The notes below the pieces were generated by a model, which saw only the letters and a list, made by a program, of their open reading frames with translations, made no database searches and was not told the DNA's origin. From the NCBI RefSeq assembly GCF_016775475.1, contig NZ_JAEUXJ010000027.1, positions 1-36,281 of the forward strand: 36,281 nt of DNA. The letters are read 5' to 3'. Of this stretch, positions 16,282 through 24,812 are shown one piece after another. The number at the start of each line of letters is the position of its first letter. The stretch's first letter is position 1. The DNA is from Belnapia mucosa. Its GTDB lineage: Bacteria > Pseudomonadota > Alphaproteobacteria > Acetobacterales > Acetobacteraceae. The position numbers and the translations under genes were made by a program.

Positions 16282-17325
16282 ATGACAGCGAGCAGGACAA
16301 CAGATGACGCCGGGATTGCGCCGGACCGGCGCCTTGGCCGGCGGGCGGCAGCCATGCTCCTGGGGCTCGCCCCGCTGCTGCCCTCAGCCGCCCGTACGCA
16401 AGCCGGCGGCGACCCGCTCCCTTCGTGGCGCGACGGCCCGGCGAAGCGCGCTCTGCTCGACTTCGTCGCCGCCGTCACGGCGGAGGGTGGTCCGGACTTC
16501 GTGCGCCCGCCTGAGCGCATCGCCGTCTTCGACAACGACGGCACGCTATGGATGGAGCAACCGATCTACACCCAGCTCCTCTTCATTCTTGACCGCATTC
16601 GCGCGCTGGCACCGCAGAATCCGGTCTGGCAGGAGGACCCGCTGTTCCAGGCCGTCATCGCTGGCGATCTCCGCGCCGCCGCTGCGGGCGGCACGGCAGG
16701 GCTGCTCAGGCTCGCCGGCGCCGCGCAGGCGGGGAACAGCCCGGAGGAGTTCCAGCGCATCGTCACCGGGTGGCTGGCCACGGCACGCGACCACAGGTGG
16801 AGCCGCGCCTACACGCAACTCGTTTACCAGCCCATGCTGGAGGTCCTGGCCCTGCTCAGAGCGCGGGGCTTCACCACATTCATCGTCTCCGGCGGCGGCG
16901 TCGAGTTCGTTCGCGCCTTCTCCGAGGAGACATACGGCATCTCGCCGCACCAGGTGGTCGGCTCGACCTTCGCGGTCCATCCCGGGGAGCAGGACGGGCG
17001 CATCACGCTGAACCGTCAGCCGCAGGTTGACTTCGTCGACGACGGCCCAGGCAAGCCAGTCGGCATCGCGCGCCACATCGGCCGCCGCCCAATCGCCGCC
17101 TTCGGCAACTCGGACGGCGATTTCCAGATGCTGCAGTACACGACGGAAGGGCCGGGAAGGCGCCTCGGCATGATCGTCCACCACGACGACGCCGAGCGCG
17201 AGTACGCCTACGACCGGGACAGCCACGTCGGGCGGCTTGCCCGCGCACTCGACGAGGCGCCGCGACGGGGCTGGAGCGTCGTGTCGATGCGTCAGGAATG
17301 GATGCGCGTCTTCCCGTGGTCATGA
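16282..17325 (+). CDS. Exported HAD-superfamily phosphatase
   Basis: The 347-residue product has all four HAD motifs: VFDNDGTLW (nucleophile D84, acid/base D86), IVSGGG (S203), K258 in DDGPGKP, and AFGNSDGDFQML (D278, D280). The spacing with a large cap between motifs I and II resembles phosphoserine-phosphatase-like HAD enzymes. The N-terminus carries RRLGRRAAAMLLGLAPLL, a Tat-like or Sec signal, so it acts outside the cytoplasm, which is unusual for most HAD enzymes. The ATG at 16282 is preferred over 16270 because GGAGG lies between them. It follows the barrel gene by 19 bp. The natural substrate is unknown. Confidence 0.85.
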   Translation: MTASRTTDDAGIAPDRRLGRRAAAMLLGLAPLLPSAARTQAGGDPLPSWRDGPAKRALLDFVAAVTAEGGPDFVRPPERIAVFDNDGTLWMEQPIYTQLLFILDRIRALAPQNPVWQEDPLFQAVIAGDLRAAAAGGTAGLLRLAGAAQAGNSPEEFQRIVTGWLATARDHRWSRAYTQLVYQPMLEVLALLRARGFTTFIVSGGGVEFVRAFSEETYGISPHQVVGSTFAVHPGEQDGRITLNRQPQVDFVDDGPGKPVGIARHIGRRPIAAFGNSDGDFQMLQYTTEGPGRRLGMIVHHDDAEREYAYDRDSHVGRLARALDEAPRRGWSVVSMRQEWMRVFPWS

Positions 17326-17401
17326 CGTGCACCCGGTGGCCACGCGAGGGCGTGGTCGGGCTGCGACCACACTGAGCCTTGAGACAAAAGGACACCACAC
17401 C

Positions 17402-17986
17402 ATGCGAACGGCACTGATCCCCACCTCACTCGCCCTTGCGCTGCTCGCGGCTGCGGCTCCCGCGGCCAGAGCCCAGACGGCGCCTCCTCCTGGCGTGGTC
17501 ATGAGCGAGTTGACGACGATGACTGCCACGGTCGAGACCGTGGATACAACGGCGCGAGAAGTGCTGCTGCGCGGCGAGGGCGGCAACCTGGTCACCGTGA
17601 AGGCGGGGCCGGAGGTGCGTAACCTGGCGCAGGTCCGGTCCGGCGATCGGGTTGTGCTGGACTACCAGGAGGCTATCGCAGTGGAGATCGTGCGAGCTGG
17701 GGACACCCGGCCGCCAGTCGGCAGCGTGGCCGCGGCAGGCCGCGCCGAGCCCGGGCAGCGCCCCGCGGGGATCGCCGGCGAGGCGGTGCGCGTGCGTGTG
17801 CGGATCGACACGGTGGACGCCCGCGCGGGCGCCGTCACCTTCACCGGACCGCGGGGCGTGACCCGGAGGGTGGTCGTGCGCGAGCCCGAGATGCGTGACT
17901 TCGTCCGCGGCCTCCGCCCGGGCGAAGAGGTGGACATCGTTTACGCCGAGGCGCTGGCCGTCCGGGTCGAGCCGGCGACGCGCTAG
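17402..17986 (+). CDS. Exported protein with two similar beta-rich halves
   Basis: The 194-residue product has a clear signal peptide (MRTALIPTSLALALLAAAAPAARAQ). The mature part has two similar halves, each with a V-x-x-V-D-T/A pattern followed by G-x-x-V/R-x-V and a closing EAIAVE or EALAVRVE: TATVETVDTTAREVLL...DYQEAIAVEIV and RVRIDTVDARAGAVTF...YAEALAVRVEP. This suggests duplicated small OB-fold-like beta domains. The exported protein at 23541 has a similar pattern (AGRIHAIDPVARTLTI). AAAGGA precedes the ATG at wide spacing. It is 76 bp after the HAD gene. Function unknown. Confidence 0.7.
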   Translation: MRTALIPTSLALALLAAAAPAARAQTAPPPGVVMSELTTMTATVETVDTTAREVLLRGEGGNLVTVKAGPEVRNLAQVRSGDRVVLDYQEAIAVEIVRAGDTRPPVGSVAAAGRAEPGQRPAGIAGEAVRVRVRIDTVDARAGAVTFTGPRGVTRRVVVREPEMRDFVRGLRPGEEVDIVYAEALAVRVEPATR

Positions 17987-18130
17987 TCCCTTGGATGCAC
18001 CGGCCATGACCGGCCTTGGTGATGCCCGAACCGGGCCGCCCCTGTCCCCACGGCCGGAGGAGCTCCCGCCGCGGGGGACCCTCGGGGCCCGGTTCGATCG
18101 AAGGCTCAAGCCGAACAAAGGAGGCGTGCG

Positions 18131-18640
18131 ATGACGACGGAGCAATCCATTGGGCGTGCGGCGATGGCGGGGCATCCCACCCGACGGGTAGTCCTGCTCG
18201 GCGTGTTCGGGGCCGCCGGGACGGTGCTGGCTGGCGGGTGTGCGTCACGCGTTGCGATCGGGCCAGAGGCGGTCGCCGGCAAGACGCCGGACGGCACCGT
18301 CGAGTTGAGCCAAGTGCAGGTCGCCTACCTCGGCAGCGGCAGCACCGGCCGTGGGGTCCTCCGCCACCGCGGCCGGTCCTATCCCTTCAGCATCAGCGGG
18401 CTCGGTGTCGGCGGCGTCGGCGCCTCCACGATCGAGGCGAGCGGCGAGGTCTACAACCTCCCGGATGCCGAACGCTTCCGGGGCACCTACGGGCAGGCCC
18501 GGTACGGCTTCGCCCTCGGCTCCATGAGCGGGGGCGATCTGTGGATGCAGAACGAGGCAGGCGTCATCATGCACCTCAAGGCAAAGCGTCAGGGGCTCAT
18601 GCTGAGCCTGGGCGGCGACGCCATGCTGGTCTCCATGTGA
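18131..18640 (+). CDS. Predicted lipoprotein of unknown function
   Basis: The 169-residue product has a signal with TRRVVLLG (Tat-like) and a lipobox LAGGC (Cys37), then a Gly-rich beta pattern (GVLRHRGRSYPFSISGLGVGGVG, EVYNL, RFRGTYGQARYG, LWMQNEAGVIMHLKAKRQG). The repeated short strands suggest a small beta-sandwich or barrel. AAGGAGG precedes the ATG. Its stop overlaps the pqiA start (TGATG), so it is tightly coupled with the Pqi genes and may be an accessory factor of that system. It is not recognised as a named family. Confidence 0.75.
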   Translation: MTTEQSIGRAAMAGHPTRRVVLLGVFGAAGTVLAGGCASRVAIGPEAVAGKTPDGTVELSQVQVAYLGSGSTGRGVLRHRGRSYPFSISGLGVGGVGASTIEASGEVYNLPDAERFRGTYGQARYGFALGSMSGGDLWMQNEAGVIMHLKAKRQGLMLSLGGDAMLVSM

Positions 18641-19971
18641 TGGCCGCCGCGCCAGCGGATCCGGCGGCGCGGAACCACCCCGCCGCGAGACGGGGCGGGT
18701 CGACGCCGCCGCGGTCGCGGGAATGCCCGGACTGCGGCCGGTTCCAGCTGGTACCTTCGCTTGGCGCCGGCGCCACCGCTCGCTGCCTGCAGTGTGGCGC
18801 CGTACTCCGGCGGACGCACCACGACCCGCTCGGGCGCGCGCTGGCGCTGCACTTCGCCGCCCTCGCCATGCTTGGCGTCGCCGGCCTCATGTCCCTCATG
18901 ACGGTCAGCACGGCCGGCATGAACTTCAGCGCCGACCTGCTCTCCGGCCCGCAGGGCCTGCATCGGCACGGGCTGTGGGAACTCGCGCTCGTCGTGCTCT
19001 TCACCACCGCCGTCGCGCCGTTTCTTCGCTTGGCGAGCATGGCCTACGTCCTCGTTGGCCTCGGGCTGCGGCGTCCGCCACGACACCTGCAGCGGCTCTT
19101 TGCGTGGATCGAGCACCTGCGCCCGTGGTCGATGGTCGAGGTCTACCTGCTCGGCGTCTTCGTCGCCTACGTAAAGCTAGTCGACATCGTCCACATCGAG
19201 ATCGGCCCGGCGCTCTACGCGCTTGGGGCGTTGATGCTGATCATGGTCGTGGCCGACGCCGTCCTCGACCGGCAGGCGGTCTGGGAAGAGATGGAGCGGC
19301 GCGGTATCCCCAATGCTGAGATAGATCATGCTGCGGTTCCCCGCGACGGACCCGAGATCGAGGCGATAGGCTGCGAGACCTGCGGGCTGGTCTGCCTGCC
19401 CGCCGTGACGGAAGCCGAGCCGCGCTGCCCGCGTTGCGGCAGCCGCCTCCACGCGCGCAAGCCGGACAGCGTCGCGCGGACCTGGGCGCTGGTGATCGCC
19501 TCCCTCGTCCTCTACGTGCCGGCGAACGTCTATCCCGTCCTCACGGTGGTCCAGCTCGGCGCCGGCGCGCCCAGCACAATCCTCGGCGGGGTCGAGGAGC
19601 TCCTCTCCAGCAGCATGTACCCGCTCGCGGCCCTGGTCTTTCTCGCCAGCGTCGTCGTCCCCATGCTCAAGCTGATCGGCCTGGTCACCATGCTGGTCGC
19701 CACCCAGGCCGGCTGGACGGGGCGACTGCGCGACCGCACGTCCCTCTTCCGGGTGGTCCGGGCGATCGGCCGTTGGTCGATGATCGACGTCTTCATGATT
19801 TCCGTACTTGTGGCGCTGGTGCAGTTCGGGGCGGTGGTCACCATCGCTCCCGGCCTGGGCGCGGTGGCCTTTGCCGCCGTCGTCATCCTGACGATGTTCG
19901 CGGCCGAGACCTTCGACCCGCGGCTGATGTGGGACGCGGCGGCGCGGCGCGAGAGGAGGGTGGTGGCATGA
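18640..19971 (+). CDS. pqiA: PqiA-type integral membrane protein
   Basis: The 443-residue product has the PqiA duplicated layout: a zinc-ribbon CPDC...CLQC (about 29-50), four TM helices, a second ribbon CETC...CPRC (about 246-268), and four more TM helices, with paired WSMVEVYLLGVFVAYVKL and WSMIDVFMISVLVALVQF segments. In E. coli PqiA is the inner-membrane partner of the MCE protein PqiB and lipoprotein PqiC, a system for lipid transport and envelope integrity. The start overlaps the upstream lipoprotein stop (TGATG), and its stop overlaps the pqiB ATG (ATGA). The N-terminal extension before the first ribbon is low-complexity. Confidence 0.92.
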   Translation: MAAAPADPAARNHPAARRGGSTPPRSRECPDCGRFQLVPSLGAGATARCLQCGAVLRRTHHDPLGRALALHFAALAMLGVAGLMSLMTVSTAGMNFSADLLSGPQGLHRHGLWELALVVLFTTAVAPFLRLASMAYVLVGLGLRRPPRHLQRLFAWIEHLRPWSMVEVYLLGVFVAYVKLVDIVHIEIGPALYALGALMLIMVVADAVLDRQAVWEEMERRGIPNAEIDHAAVPRDGPEIEAIGCETCGLVCLPAVTEAEPRCPRCGSRLHARKPDSVARTWALVIASLVLYVPANVYPVLTVVQLGAGAPSTILGGVEELLSSSMYPLAALVFLASVVVPMLKLIGLVTMLVATQAGWTGRLRDRTSLFRVVRAIGRWSMIDVFMISVLVALVQFGAVVTIAPGLGAVAFAAVVILTMFAAETFDPRLMWDAAARRERRVVA

Positions 19972-21653
19972 CCGCAATCGCTGAGCCCGACACCATCGTC
20001 CGCGCCAGGGTCGATGCGCGCCACCGGCCGTCGCCGATCTGGGCGATCCCGGTCGTCGCGGTCCTGATCGCCGGCTGGCTGGTGTGGGACGCGCTGTCCA
20101 AGCGGGGGCCTCTGGTCACTGTCACCTTCGAGGCCGCCGAGGGCCTGCAGGCCGGGCAGTCCCGGGTGCGGCACCGGGACGTGGACGTCGGCACGGTCGA
20201 ACGCATCGCGCTGAGCCCCGACAGGGGCCACGTGGTCATGACCATCCGTATGAACCGCGAGGCCGAGCCGCTGCTGACCGAGGGGGCGCAATTCTGGGTA
20301 GTGAGGCCGAGGCTGTTCGCAGGCAGCCTCTCCGGCCTCGGGACGCTGCTCTCGGGCGCCTATATCGGAATCGCCCCTTCCGGAGCGGACGGGCAGAGGC
20401 AGACCCGCTTCACCGGCCTCGAGGACCCGCCTCTCCTGGCGGCGCGCGAGCCCGGACGCACCTTCCTGCTGCGGACCGACCGCCTTGGGTCGGTCAGCCT
20501 GGGCTCGCCGGTCTTCTACCGCGACCTCCCGGTGGGCGAGGTGCTCGGCTGGGACCTCGGAGAGATGGCAGAGACCGTGACGATCCACGCCTTCGTCCGC
20601 GCCCCCTTCGACCAGTACGTCCGCGACGGCTCGCGTTTCTGGAACGCCTCCGGCGTCTCGCTGAAGCTCGGCGCCGACGGCGTGCAGCTGCAGCTCGAAT
20701 CGTTGCGGGCGTTGCTCATGGGCGGCGTCGCCTTCGACACGCCGGCGAGCGCCCGCACCTCATACGCCGGCGCCACCGATCATGCGTTTCCCCTGCACCC
20801 GAACCAGGACGCCGCGAACAGCGCCGCCTACCACAGGCGTGTGCGGTTTGTGTCGTACTTTTCGGGGTCGGTGAGTGGTGTAGGCCCCGGTTCTCCCGTC
20901 ACCTTCCAAGGCCTTAGGGTCGGTCACGTCACCGGCCTCGACCTTGAGTACGGCGCGACGGGCGACGCCCTACGGGTACCGGTGCGGTTCGAGGTGGAGC
21001 CCGAGCGCGTCGCCAACATAGGCTTGGTCGAGGGTCGGGGCCCCGTCGCCAATATGCGCCTGTTGGTCGAGCGTGGGCTGCGTGCCAGGCTGGAGAGCGC
21101 CAACCTGCTGACCGGGCAGATGCAGGTGGCGCTTGAGATGGTCACGGAGGCGCAACCAGCCGAGCTCGAGGTCGAGGGCGACATCCTCGTCCTTCCGACT
21201 GTGCCCGGCCAGTTCGCGGGTATCACGGACACGGTAAACCAGCTGCTGGCGAAGCTCGACAAGCTGCCCTTCGAGCAGATCGGTCGGAGCCTGAGCGAGA
21301 CGCTCGGCGGAATCGACGGCCTGGTGAACGGCCCAGAGCTCAAGCAGAGCCTGGTGTCGCTGCAAGCCACCCTGGCGAGCGTGCAGGACCTTGCCAAGCA
21401 ACTGGACCAGGGGCTCGCGCCGGCGGTGCGGCAACTGCCCGGCATCGCCTCCGGGCTACAGGGCACGGTCACGCAGGCCAACCGCCTGCTGCTGTCGACC
21501 GACCGCGGCTACGGCGACAACTCGCGATTCAGCCGGGATGTCGACCGCCTGATGCAGCAGCTCAACGACGCGGCGCGGTCGCTCCGCATCCTGGCCGACC
21601 TCCTGACCCGCCACCCAGAGGCGCTGGTCCGCGGCCGGCAGGGGGGGCAGTAG
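19968..21653 (+). CDS. pqiB: PqiB-type MCE-domain protein
   Basis: The 561-residue protein has one N-terminal TM helix (about 25-45, IWAIPVVAVLIAGWLVWDAL), three MCE/MlaD domains (beginning VTVTFEAAEGLQAGQSRVRHRDVDVGTV, FLLRTDRLGSVSLGSPVFYRDLPVGEV and RFVSYFSGSVSGVGPGSPVTFQGLRVG), and a long helical C-terminus (about 430-555). E. coli PqiB forms a hexameric tube spanning the periplasm for lipid movement; three MCE domains and the length fit that family. It overlaps pqiA by 4 bases and is followed 2 bases later by pqiC. No damage is visible. Confidence 0.93.
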   Translation: MTAIAEPDTIVRARVDARHRPSPIWAIPVVAVLIAGWLVWDALSKRGPLVTVTFEAAEGLQAGQSRVRHRDVDVGTVERIALSPDRGHVVMTIRMNREAEPLLTEGAQFWVVRPRLFAGSLSGLGTLLSGAYIGIAPSGADGQRQTRFTGLEDPPLLAAREPGRTFLLRTDRLGSVSLGSPVFYRDLPVGEVLGWDLGEMAETVTIHAFVRAPFDQYVRDGSRFWNASGVSLKLGADGVQLQLESLRALLMGGVAFDTPASARTSYAGATDHAFPLHPNQDAANSAAYHRRVRFVSYFSGSVSGVGPGSPVTFQGLRVGHVTGLDLEYGATGDALRVPVRFEVEPERVANIGLVEGRGPVANMRLLVERGLRARLESANLLTGQMQVALEMVTEAQPAELEVEGDILVLPTVPGQFAGITDTVNQLLAKLDKLPFEQIGRSLSETLGGIDGLVNGPELKQSLVSLQATLASVQDLAKQLDQGLAPAVRQLPGIASGLQGTVTQANRLLLSTDRGYGDNSRFSRDVDRLMQQLNDAARSLRILADLLTRHPEALVRGRQGGQ

Positions 21654-21655
21654 CA

Positions 21656-22240
21656 GTGGCCGTCCCCCGCCGCCTGCTCCTGGTCACATCCCTGGCGGCC
21701 GTCGCGTTGCCCGTCGCCTGCGGGTCGCCCAGCCCGACGCTCTACGCCCTCCGGCCTGTCGCCGGCGCGGCGCGGGCAGGCGGCCCGCGCGTCGTCCAGC
21801 TGCGGCGGATCGGCTTGGCCCGGTACCTCGACCGGCAGCAAATCGTCCGGTCAACGGAGGACTATCGGTTGGATGTCGCGGCTAACGATTGGTGGGGCGA
21901 ACCGCTCGGGGCGATGCTGACGCGCATCCTGGTGGAGGAGGTGTCGCAGCGCCTCCCGGGCACCACCATGCTCGACGAGGACGGGGTGATCACCGCCGAC
22001 GCCGACTTGACGGTCGAGATCAACCTCCGGCGCCTGGACGCCTCGCGGACGGGCGAGGTGGTCCTGGCGGCCCAGGTCGCTATCGCCGCCAGCCGGCGCA
22101 ACCCGCGCCGCCCGCCGGCCACGCGCTCCTTCGGCACCTCGGTGCCGCAGGGGTCCCCGGACCTGAACGGCTTTGTGGCCGCCGCGAGCGCCGCGGTCGG
22201 CCGCCTGGCCGACGCGATCGCCGACATGCTGAGGGCCTGA
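21656..22240 (+). CDS. pqiC: PqiC-type outer-membrane lipoprotein
   Basis: The 194-residue product has a lipoprotein signal with Cys22 (LPVAC) and the ABC-transport-auxiliary/DUF330 pattern: LYALRPV, VVQLRRIGLARYLDRQQIV near the mature N-terminus, LDVAANDWWGEPLGAMLTRILVEEVSQRLP, and a C-terminal helix VAAASAAVGRLADAIADML. PqiC anchors the PqiB tube to the outer membrane. The start is a GTG directly after the pqiB stop. It is the last gene of the plus-strand block. Confidence 0.9.
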   Translation: MAVPRRLLLVTSLAAVALPVACGSPSPTLYALRPVAGAARAGGPRVVQLRRIGLARYLDRQQIVRSTEDYRLDVAANDWWGEPLGAMLTRILVEEVSQRLPGTTMLDEDGVITADADLTVEINLRRLDASRTGEVVLAAQVAIAASRRNPRRPPATRSFGTSVPQGSPDLNGFVAAASAAVGRLADAIADMLRA

Positions 22241-22278
22241 GGAGCATTGCCGGACCGATCCCCCGTCCGAGCGCTCCT
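22240..22278 (+). terminator. Possible hairpin after pqiC
   Basis: Two nested arm pairs (AGGAGC with GCTCCT, and CGGAC with GTCCG) lie immediately after the pqiC stop. There is no U-tract, so intrinsic termination is uncertain. Confidence 0.25.
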
Positions 22279-22488
22279 GCGTATCCATCGTGGCTGGTCT
22301 CGCCGAACGTGCAGCGGGTGCGCTTTCAATTTGGCCTAAACATCATTGCCAAAGGATTGCACAATGGGGCAACGATCAACTCGAGATCCCACCCTGCTGC
22401 CGGGCTGCTGCTGTCGTGGCTGAGCGCCATCAAGTTGCTGGCCTGGGAACAAGCAAGCTGGCAGATCGCGGCAGCGACTGATCGACAA

Positions 22489-22716
22489 TCAAACTGCCGC
22501 AGCGACCCCACTGGGATCGGCCCACATCTCGATCGTACGCAGCCTTGCGGGGTGATACTCATCGGCGGTGACGTGGTCACGGAAGATGGACGAGGTTGGC
22601 GATCTGTTCATAGGCAGAGAGAAAACGCTGTGCATGCCACGCTGACTTGAAGCGCTTCATGTGCCGTTCTCGTCGCCGCGTTGGCCGGTGTGAATTTTCG
22701 GCTCGATCGTTCGCAT
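22489..22716 (-). pseudogene. C-terminal remnant of an IS6-type (IS240-like) transposase
   Basis: On the minus strand the residues NDRAENSHRPTRRRERHMKR and then FKSAWHAQRFLSAYEQIANLVHL match the well-known C-terminal block of IS6/IS240-like transposases (AENSH...RRRER.M.RFKS...AQRFLS). The frame breaks near 22592 (stop after LVHLP), and the expected end (RDHVTADEYHPARLRT...GVAAAV-stop) continues in another frame to 22489. This element differs from the intact IS6 element at 7720. The N-terminal two-thirds and both ends are gone. The 22279-22488 interval shows no gene. Confidence 0.7.
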
Positions 22717-22746
22717 AGTGCTCAGTGGCAAGCCACGACTTTGCCC

Positions 22747-23212
22747 AAAGCCGGCACCGGTGAGGTGGAGATGATCAGGCCCCTCAAGATCGTCCGTGAC
22801 GCCGCCGTCAAGGCGCGCACCCCGGCCATGCTTGCGCTGAAATCCAACATGATCAGCGCGCCAGCGGCTTTGCGCGAGCAGCTCGAGGTAGTCGCCGGCC
22901 GGATTGCGCTGGTCCGGCATCTGGCAGCCTTGACCGGGGCCGCTGACCACGACCACCGCCTCAGTCAAAGCCAGTCTGCGCGCCATCGCCTGCCCGGTCC
23001 CGGCCTCGAGCGGCAACACCAGCAGGCACAGGCTGAACCGCGGTGGGCATCGTCAGGCCAACGCTGCCCTCCACCGCGTGGTGGTCGTGCGCATGCGGAC
23101 TCACCAGCCCAGCCTTGACTAGGTCTGGCGCCGTACGGCTGAGGGCAAGAGCAAGCAGGAGATCATTCGCTGCCTCAAGCGCTTCGTCGCACGCGCGATC
23201 TTCGGCTCTCTC
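22747..23212 (+). pseudogene. IS110-family transposase remnant with internal deletion
   Basis: The plus-strand frame gives GTGEVEMIRPLKIVRDAAVKART...ALKSNMISAPAALREQLE, typical of the middle of IS110 transposases. After 22920 the sequence shifts frame (TTTTASVKASLRAIA) and then jumps to the C-terminal transposase_20 region (NRGGHRQANAALHRVVVVRM), a stop within SLD-stop-VWRRTAEGKSKQ, and EIIRCLKRFVARAIF. A central part of about 60-80 residues that normally lies between these blocks is missing. The N-terminal RuvC-like domain is absent too. This copy is clearly dead. Confidence 0.7.
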
Positions 23213-23296
23213 TGCTGTCCATCCAAAGTCGCCTGCCCAGCCCAAAACGCCGCTCGATCGTTGTAGGAGCATTGGTGGCACGGCCGCACCGACCTG

Positions 23297-23571
23297 ACGG
23301 CCGGCTCGAGCGTCGGCAGCACACCCTGCCGATGCCCACCGCGGCCCGAGCCCCGGCGAGGCGCTCGCCCCCACCTCGGGGTTTCCCACTGGCCCCCCCT
23401 GGGAACGGGCCGATACCCCTCGCCGGCGAACCGCAAGAGGCTACACCGGCCGCAAGGAATGCCGCGCCCCCACCCCGGAGGGCCGGACCCGCCCCGGAGC
23501 ATCGTGGGCCGGGGGCGGCGCATCAGGAGGAGGACAACAGATGACCCTTCGATCCGCCCTGCTCGGGGCCA
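23297..23571 (+). repeat. Duplicated leader plus signal-peptide start, copy A
   Basis: About 275 bp including the first about 30 bases of the gene at 23541 match, in inverted orientation, 28819-29090. Shared blocks include GGGAACGGGCCGATACC, CACCGGCCGCAAGG, CACCCCGGAGGG, CGGAGCATC and the ribosome site before ATGAC.CTTCGATCCGCC. Similarity is moderate to high with small indels. Confidence 0.75.
23401..23417 (+). promoter_or_regulatory. Recurring motif upstream of the exported-protein gene
   Basis: GGGAACGGGCCGATACC, about 125 bp before the start at 23541, is the same motif as at 28968 (minus), 29994 (minus), 11708 and 30481. Confidence 0.45.
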
Positions 23572-24173
23572 CCGCCGTGGTGACCGTCGCATCGACCCTC
23601 GCCGCGGTCAGTTTGGTCGACGCCGCACCGGCCATGGCCCAGGCCACCTCGGCCCCGGCGAACCCGACGATGACCAACGTCATCCCGGATGCCGGCACCT
23701 TCGCGGTCGCCGGCAGGATCCACGCCATCGATCCCGTCGCCCGCACGCTGACGATCGCCCCCTCCTCGGGCCAGCCGGTACCGCTGACCGCGCTGGCCGG
23801 GATCAGCCTCGACGGGATTTCCTCGGGCGACCACGTCAGTGCCCACTACACCCGGGCGGTCACCTTCGTCGTCGGCACGCCAGACGCCGCGACGCCCCGC
23901 GCGACGCAGACCGTTGGTCAGGTGGCCCGCACCCCTGGCGGCGTCGGCCCGGGCGCCTCGGTGATCGTCGGGCGGGTCGTTAAGGTGGATGGCCCGGGCG
24001 CGTTCGACATGGTCAACGTCGACGGCGGCGGCGAATACACCGTTCGCTCGACCGACCCGGCCCGCGTGGCCGCCCTGGGCGCGGTGAAGGCAGGGGATTC
24101 GGTGACCGCGTCGGTCGGCGCCCTCACGTTGAGCTCGATCGCCCGGTGCAATCTGTTCGGCCTGATCTGCTGA
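23541..24173 (+). CDS. Exported protein of unknown function
   Basis: The 210-residue product has a long signal peptide (MTLRSALLGATAVVTVASTL... cleaved near AMAQA, about residue 34). The mature part has two beta-rich halves, AGRIHAIDPVARTLTI...GDHVSAHYTRAVTF and VGRVVKVDGPGAFDMVNV...GDSVTASVGALTL, like the duplicated domains of the protein at 17402. A Cys pair sits near the C-terminus (CNLFGLIC). AGGAGG precedes the ATG. Its first ten codons and its leader are shared with the lipoprotein gene at 28518-28850, an unrelated protein otherwise. Confidence 0.75.
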   Translation: MTLRSALLGATAVVTVASTLAAVSLVDAAPAMAQATSAPANPTMTNVIPDAGTFAVAGRIHAIDPVARTLTIAPSSGQPVPLTALAGISLDGISSGDHVSAHYTRAVTFVVGTPDAATPRATQTVGQVARTPGGVGPGASVIVGRVVKVDGPGAFDMVNVDGGGEYTVRSTDPARVAALGAVKAGDSVTASVGALTLSSIARCNLFGLIC

Positions 24174-24174
24174 G

Positions 24175-24803
24175 TTAGCGCCCGGTCAGGTGCCAGCTCG
24201 CAATGCCGATCGTCCGCCGGTCCACCGAGGTCCATTCAGGATGCAGCCGGCCATTGCGCAGAACCCAGGCCCTGGCCGGCGCTACCGGCTGCCGTCGCGC
24301 CAGCCGCTCTGGCGATACAGCGAGACGTTGACGGGGAGAAAGACCTGGGCGAAGGCGCTGCCGTCCACGTGCAGCTCCTGGAAGGGCTGCCCGTCCAGCG
24401 TGGCGTCGAACAGCACCGGGGAGAAAGCGCCGGAAAGAGTGGAGGAGGTCAGCAGGATCCGCCGGACCGTGTCCAACACCTTCGGGTGCCCGCTTCGCGC
24501 GATGGCGCCGATGTTCCAGATCACCGGTATCTGCGCGTCCAGGTTGGAGGTGCCGATCAGCAGCAGCCGTCCGTCGTCGTAGGCGCGCTCGATCTCGGTC
24601 AGCAGCGCCTTGTTGGTGTAGCGGGAGATGGTGCGGAACAGCGGGCTATTGTCCGCCATGCCGTCGTTCCAGACTGCCGCGGTGAAACCCCGCTGCACCA
24701 GCACGTTGGCGAGGGTGATGTCGGTGTAGACGCTCTTCAGCTGCGGGTCCCGTGGACTGCCGAGGAAGGCGAAGGGGGCGCTCAGCGCAGCGGTGCCTTG
24801 CAC
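24175..24803 (-). pseudogene. Patatin-like phospholipase, 5'-truncated and frameshifted
   Basis: The frame starting at 24803 reads SAPFAFLGSPRDPQLKSVYT, ALLTEIERAYDDGRLLLIGTSNLDAQIPVIWNIGAIA, VRRILLTSSTLSGAFSPVLFDATLDGQPFQELHVDG, the C-terminal half of a patatin domain including the DG of the catalytic Ser-Asp dyad. The N-terminal half with the G-x-S-x-G nucleophile motif is missing; the fragment begins a few bases after the stop of the DUF2950 gene. The frame ends early at 24282, whereas the expected tail (RAWVLRNGRLHPEWTSVDRR and following, to stop at 24175) lies in another frame, a frameshift around 24290. It cannot be active as a lipase. Confidence 0.8.
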
Positions 24804-24812
24804 GATGCCGCG

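Noticed and set aside
23401..23417. GGAAC as the -35 of an EcfG-type general stress promoter
   Set aside because: No CGTT -10 element at the required 16-17-base spacing was seen, and other motif copies lack GGAAC.
23272..23544. 90-codon frame in the leader whose stop overlaps the 23541 start
   Set aside because: The matching frame in leader copy B does not end the same way, and indels between the copies break the frame.
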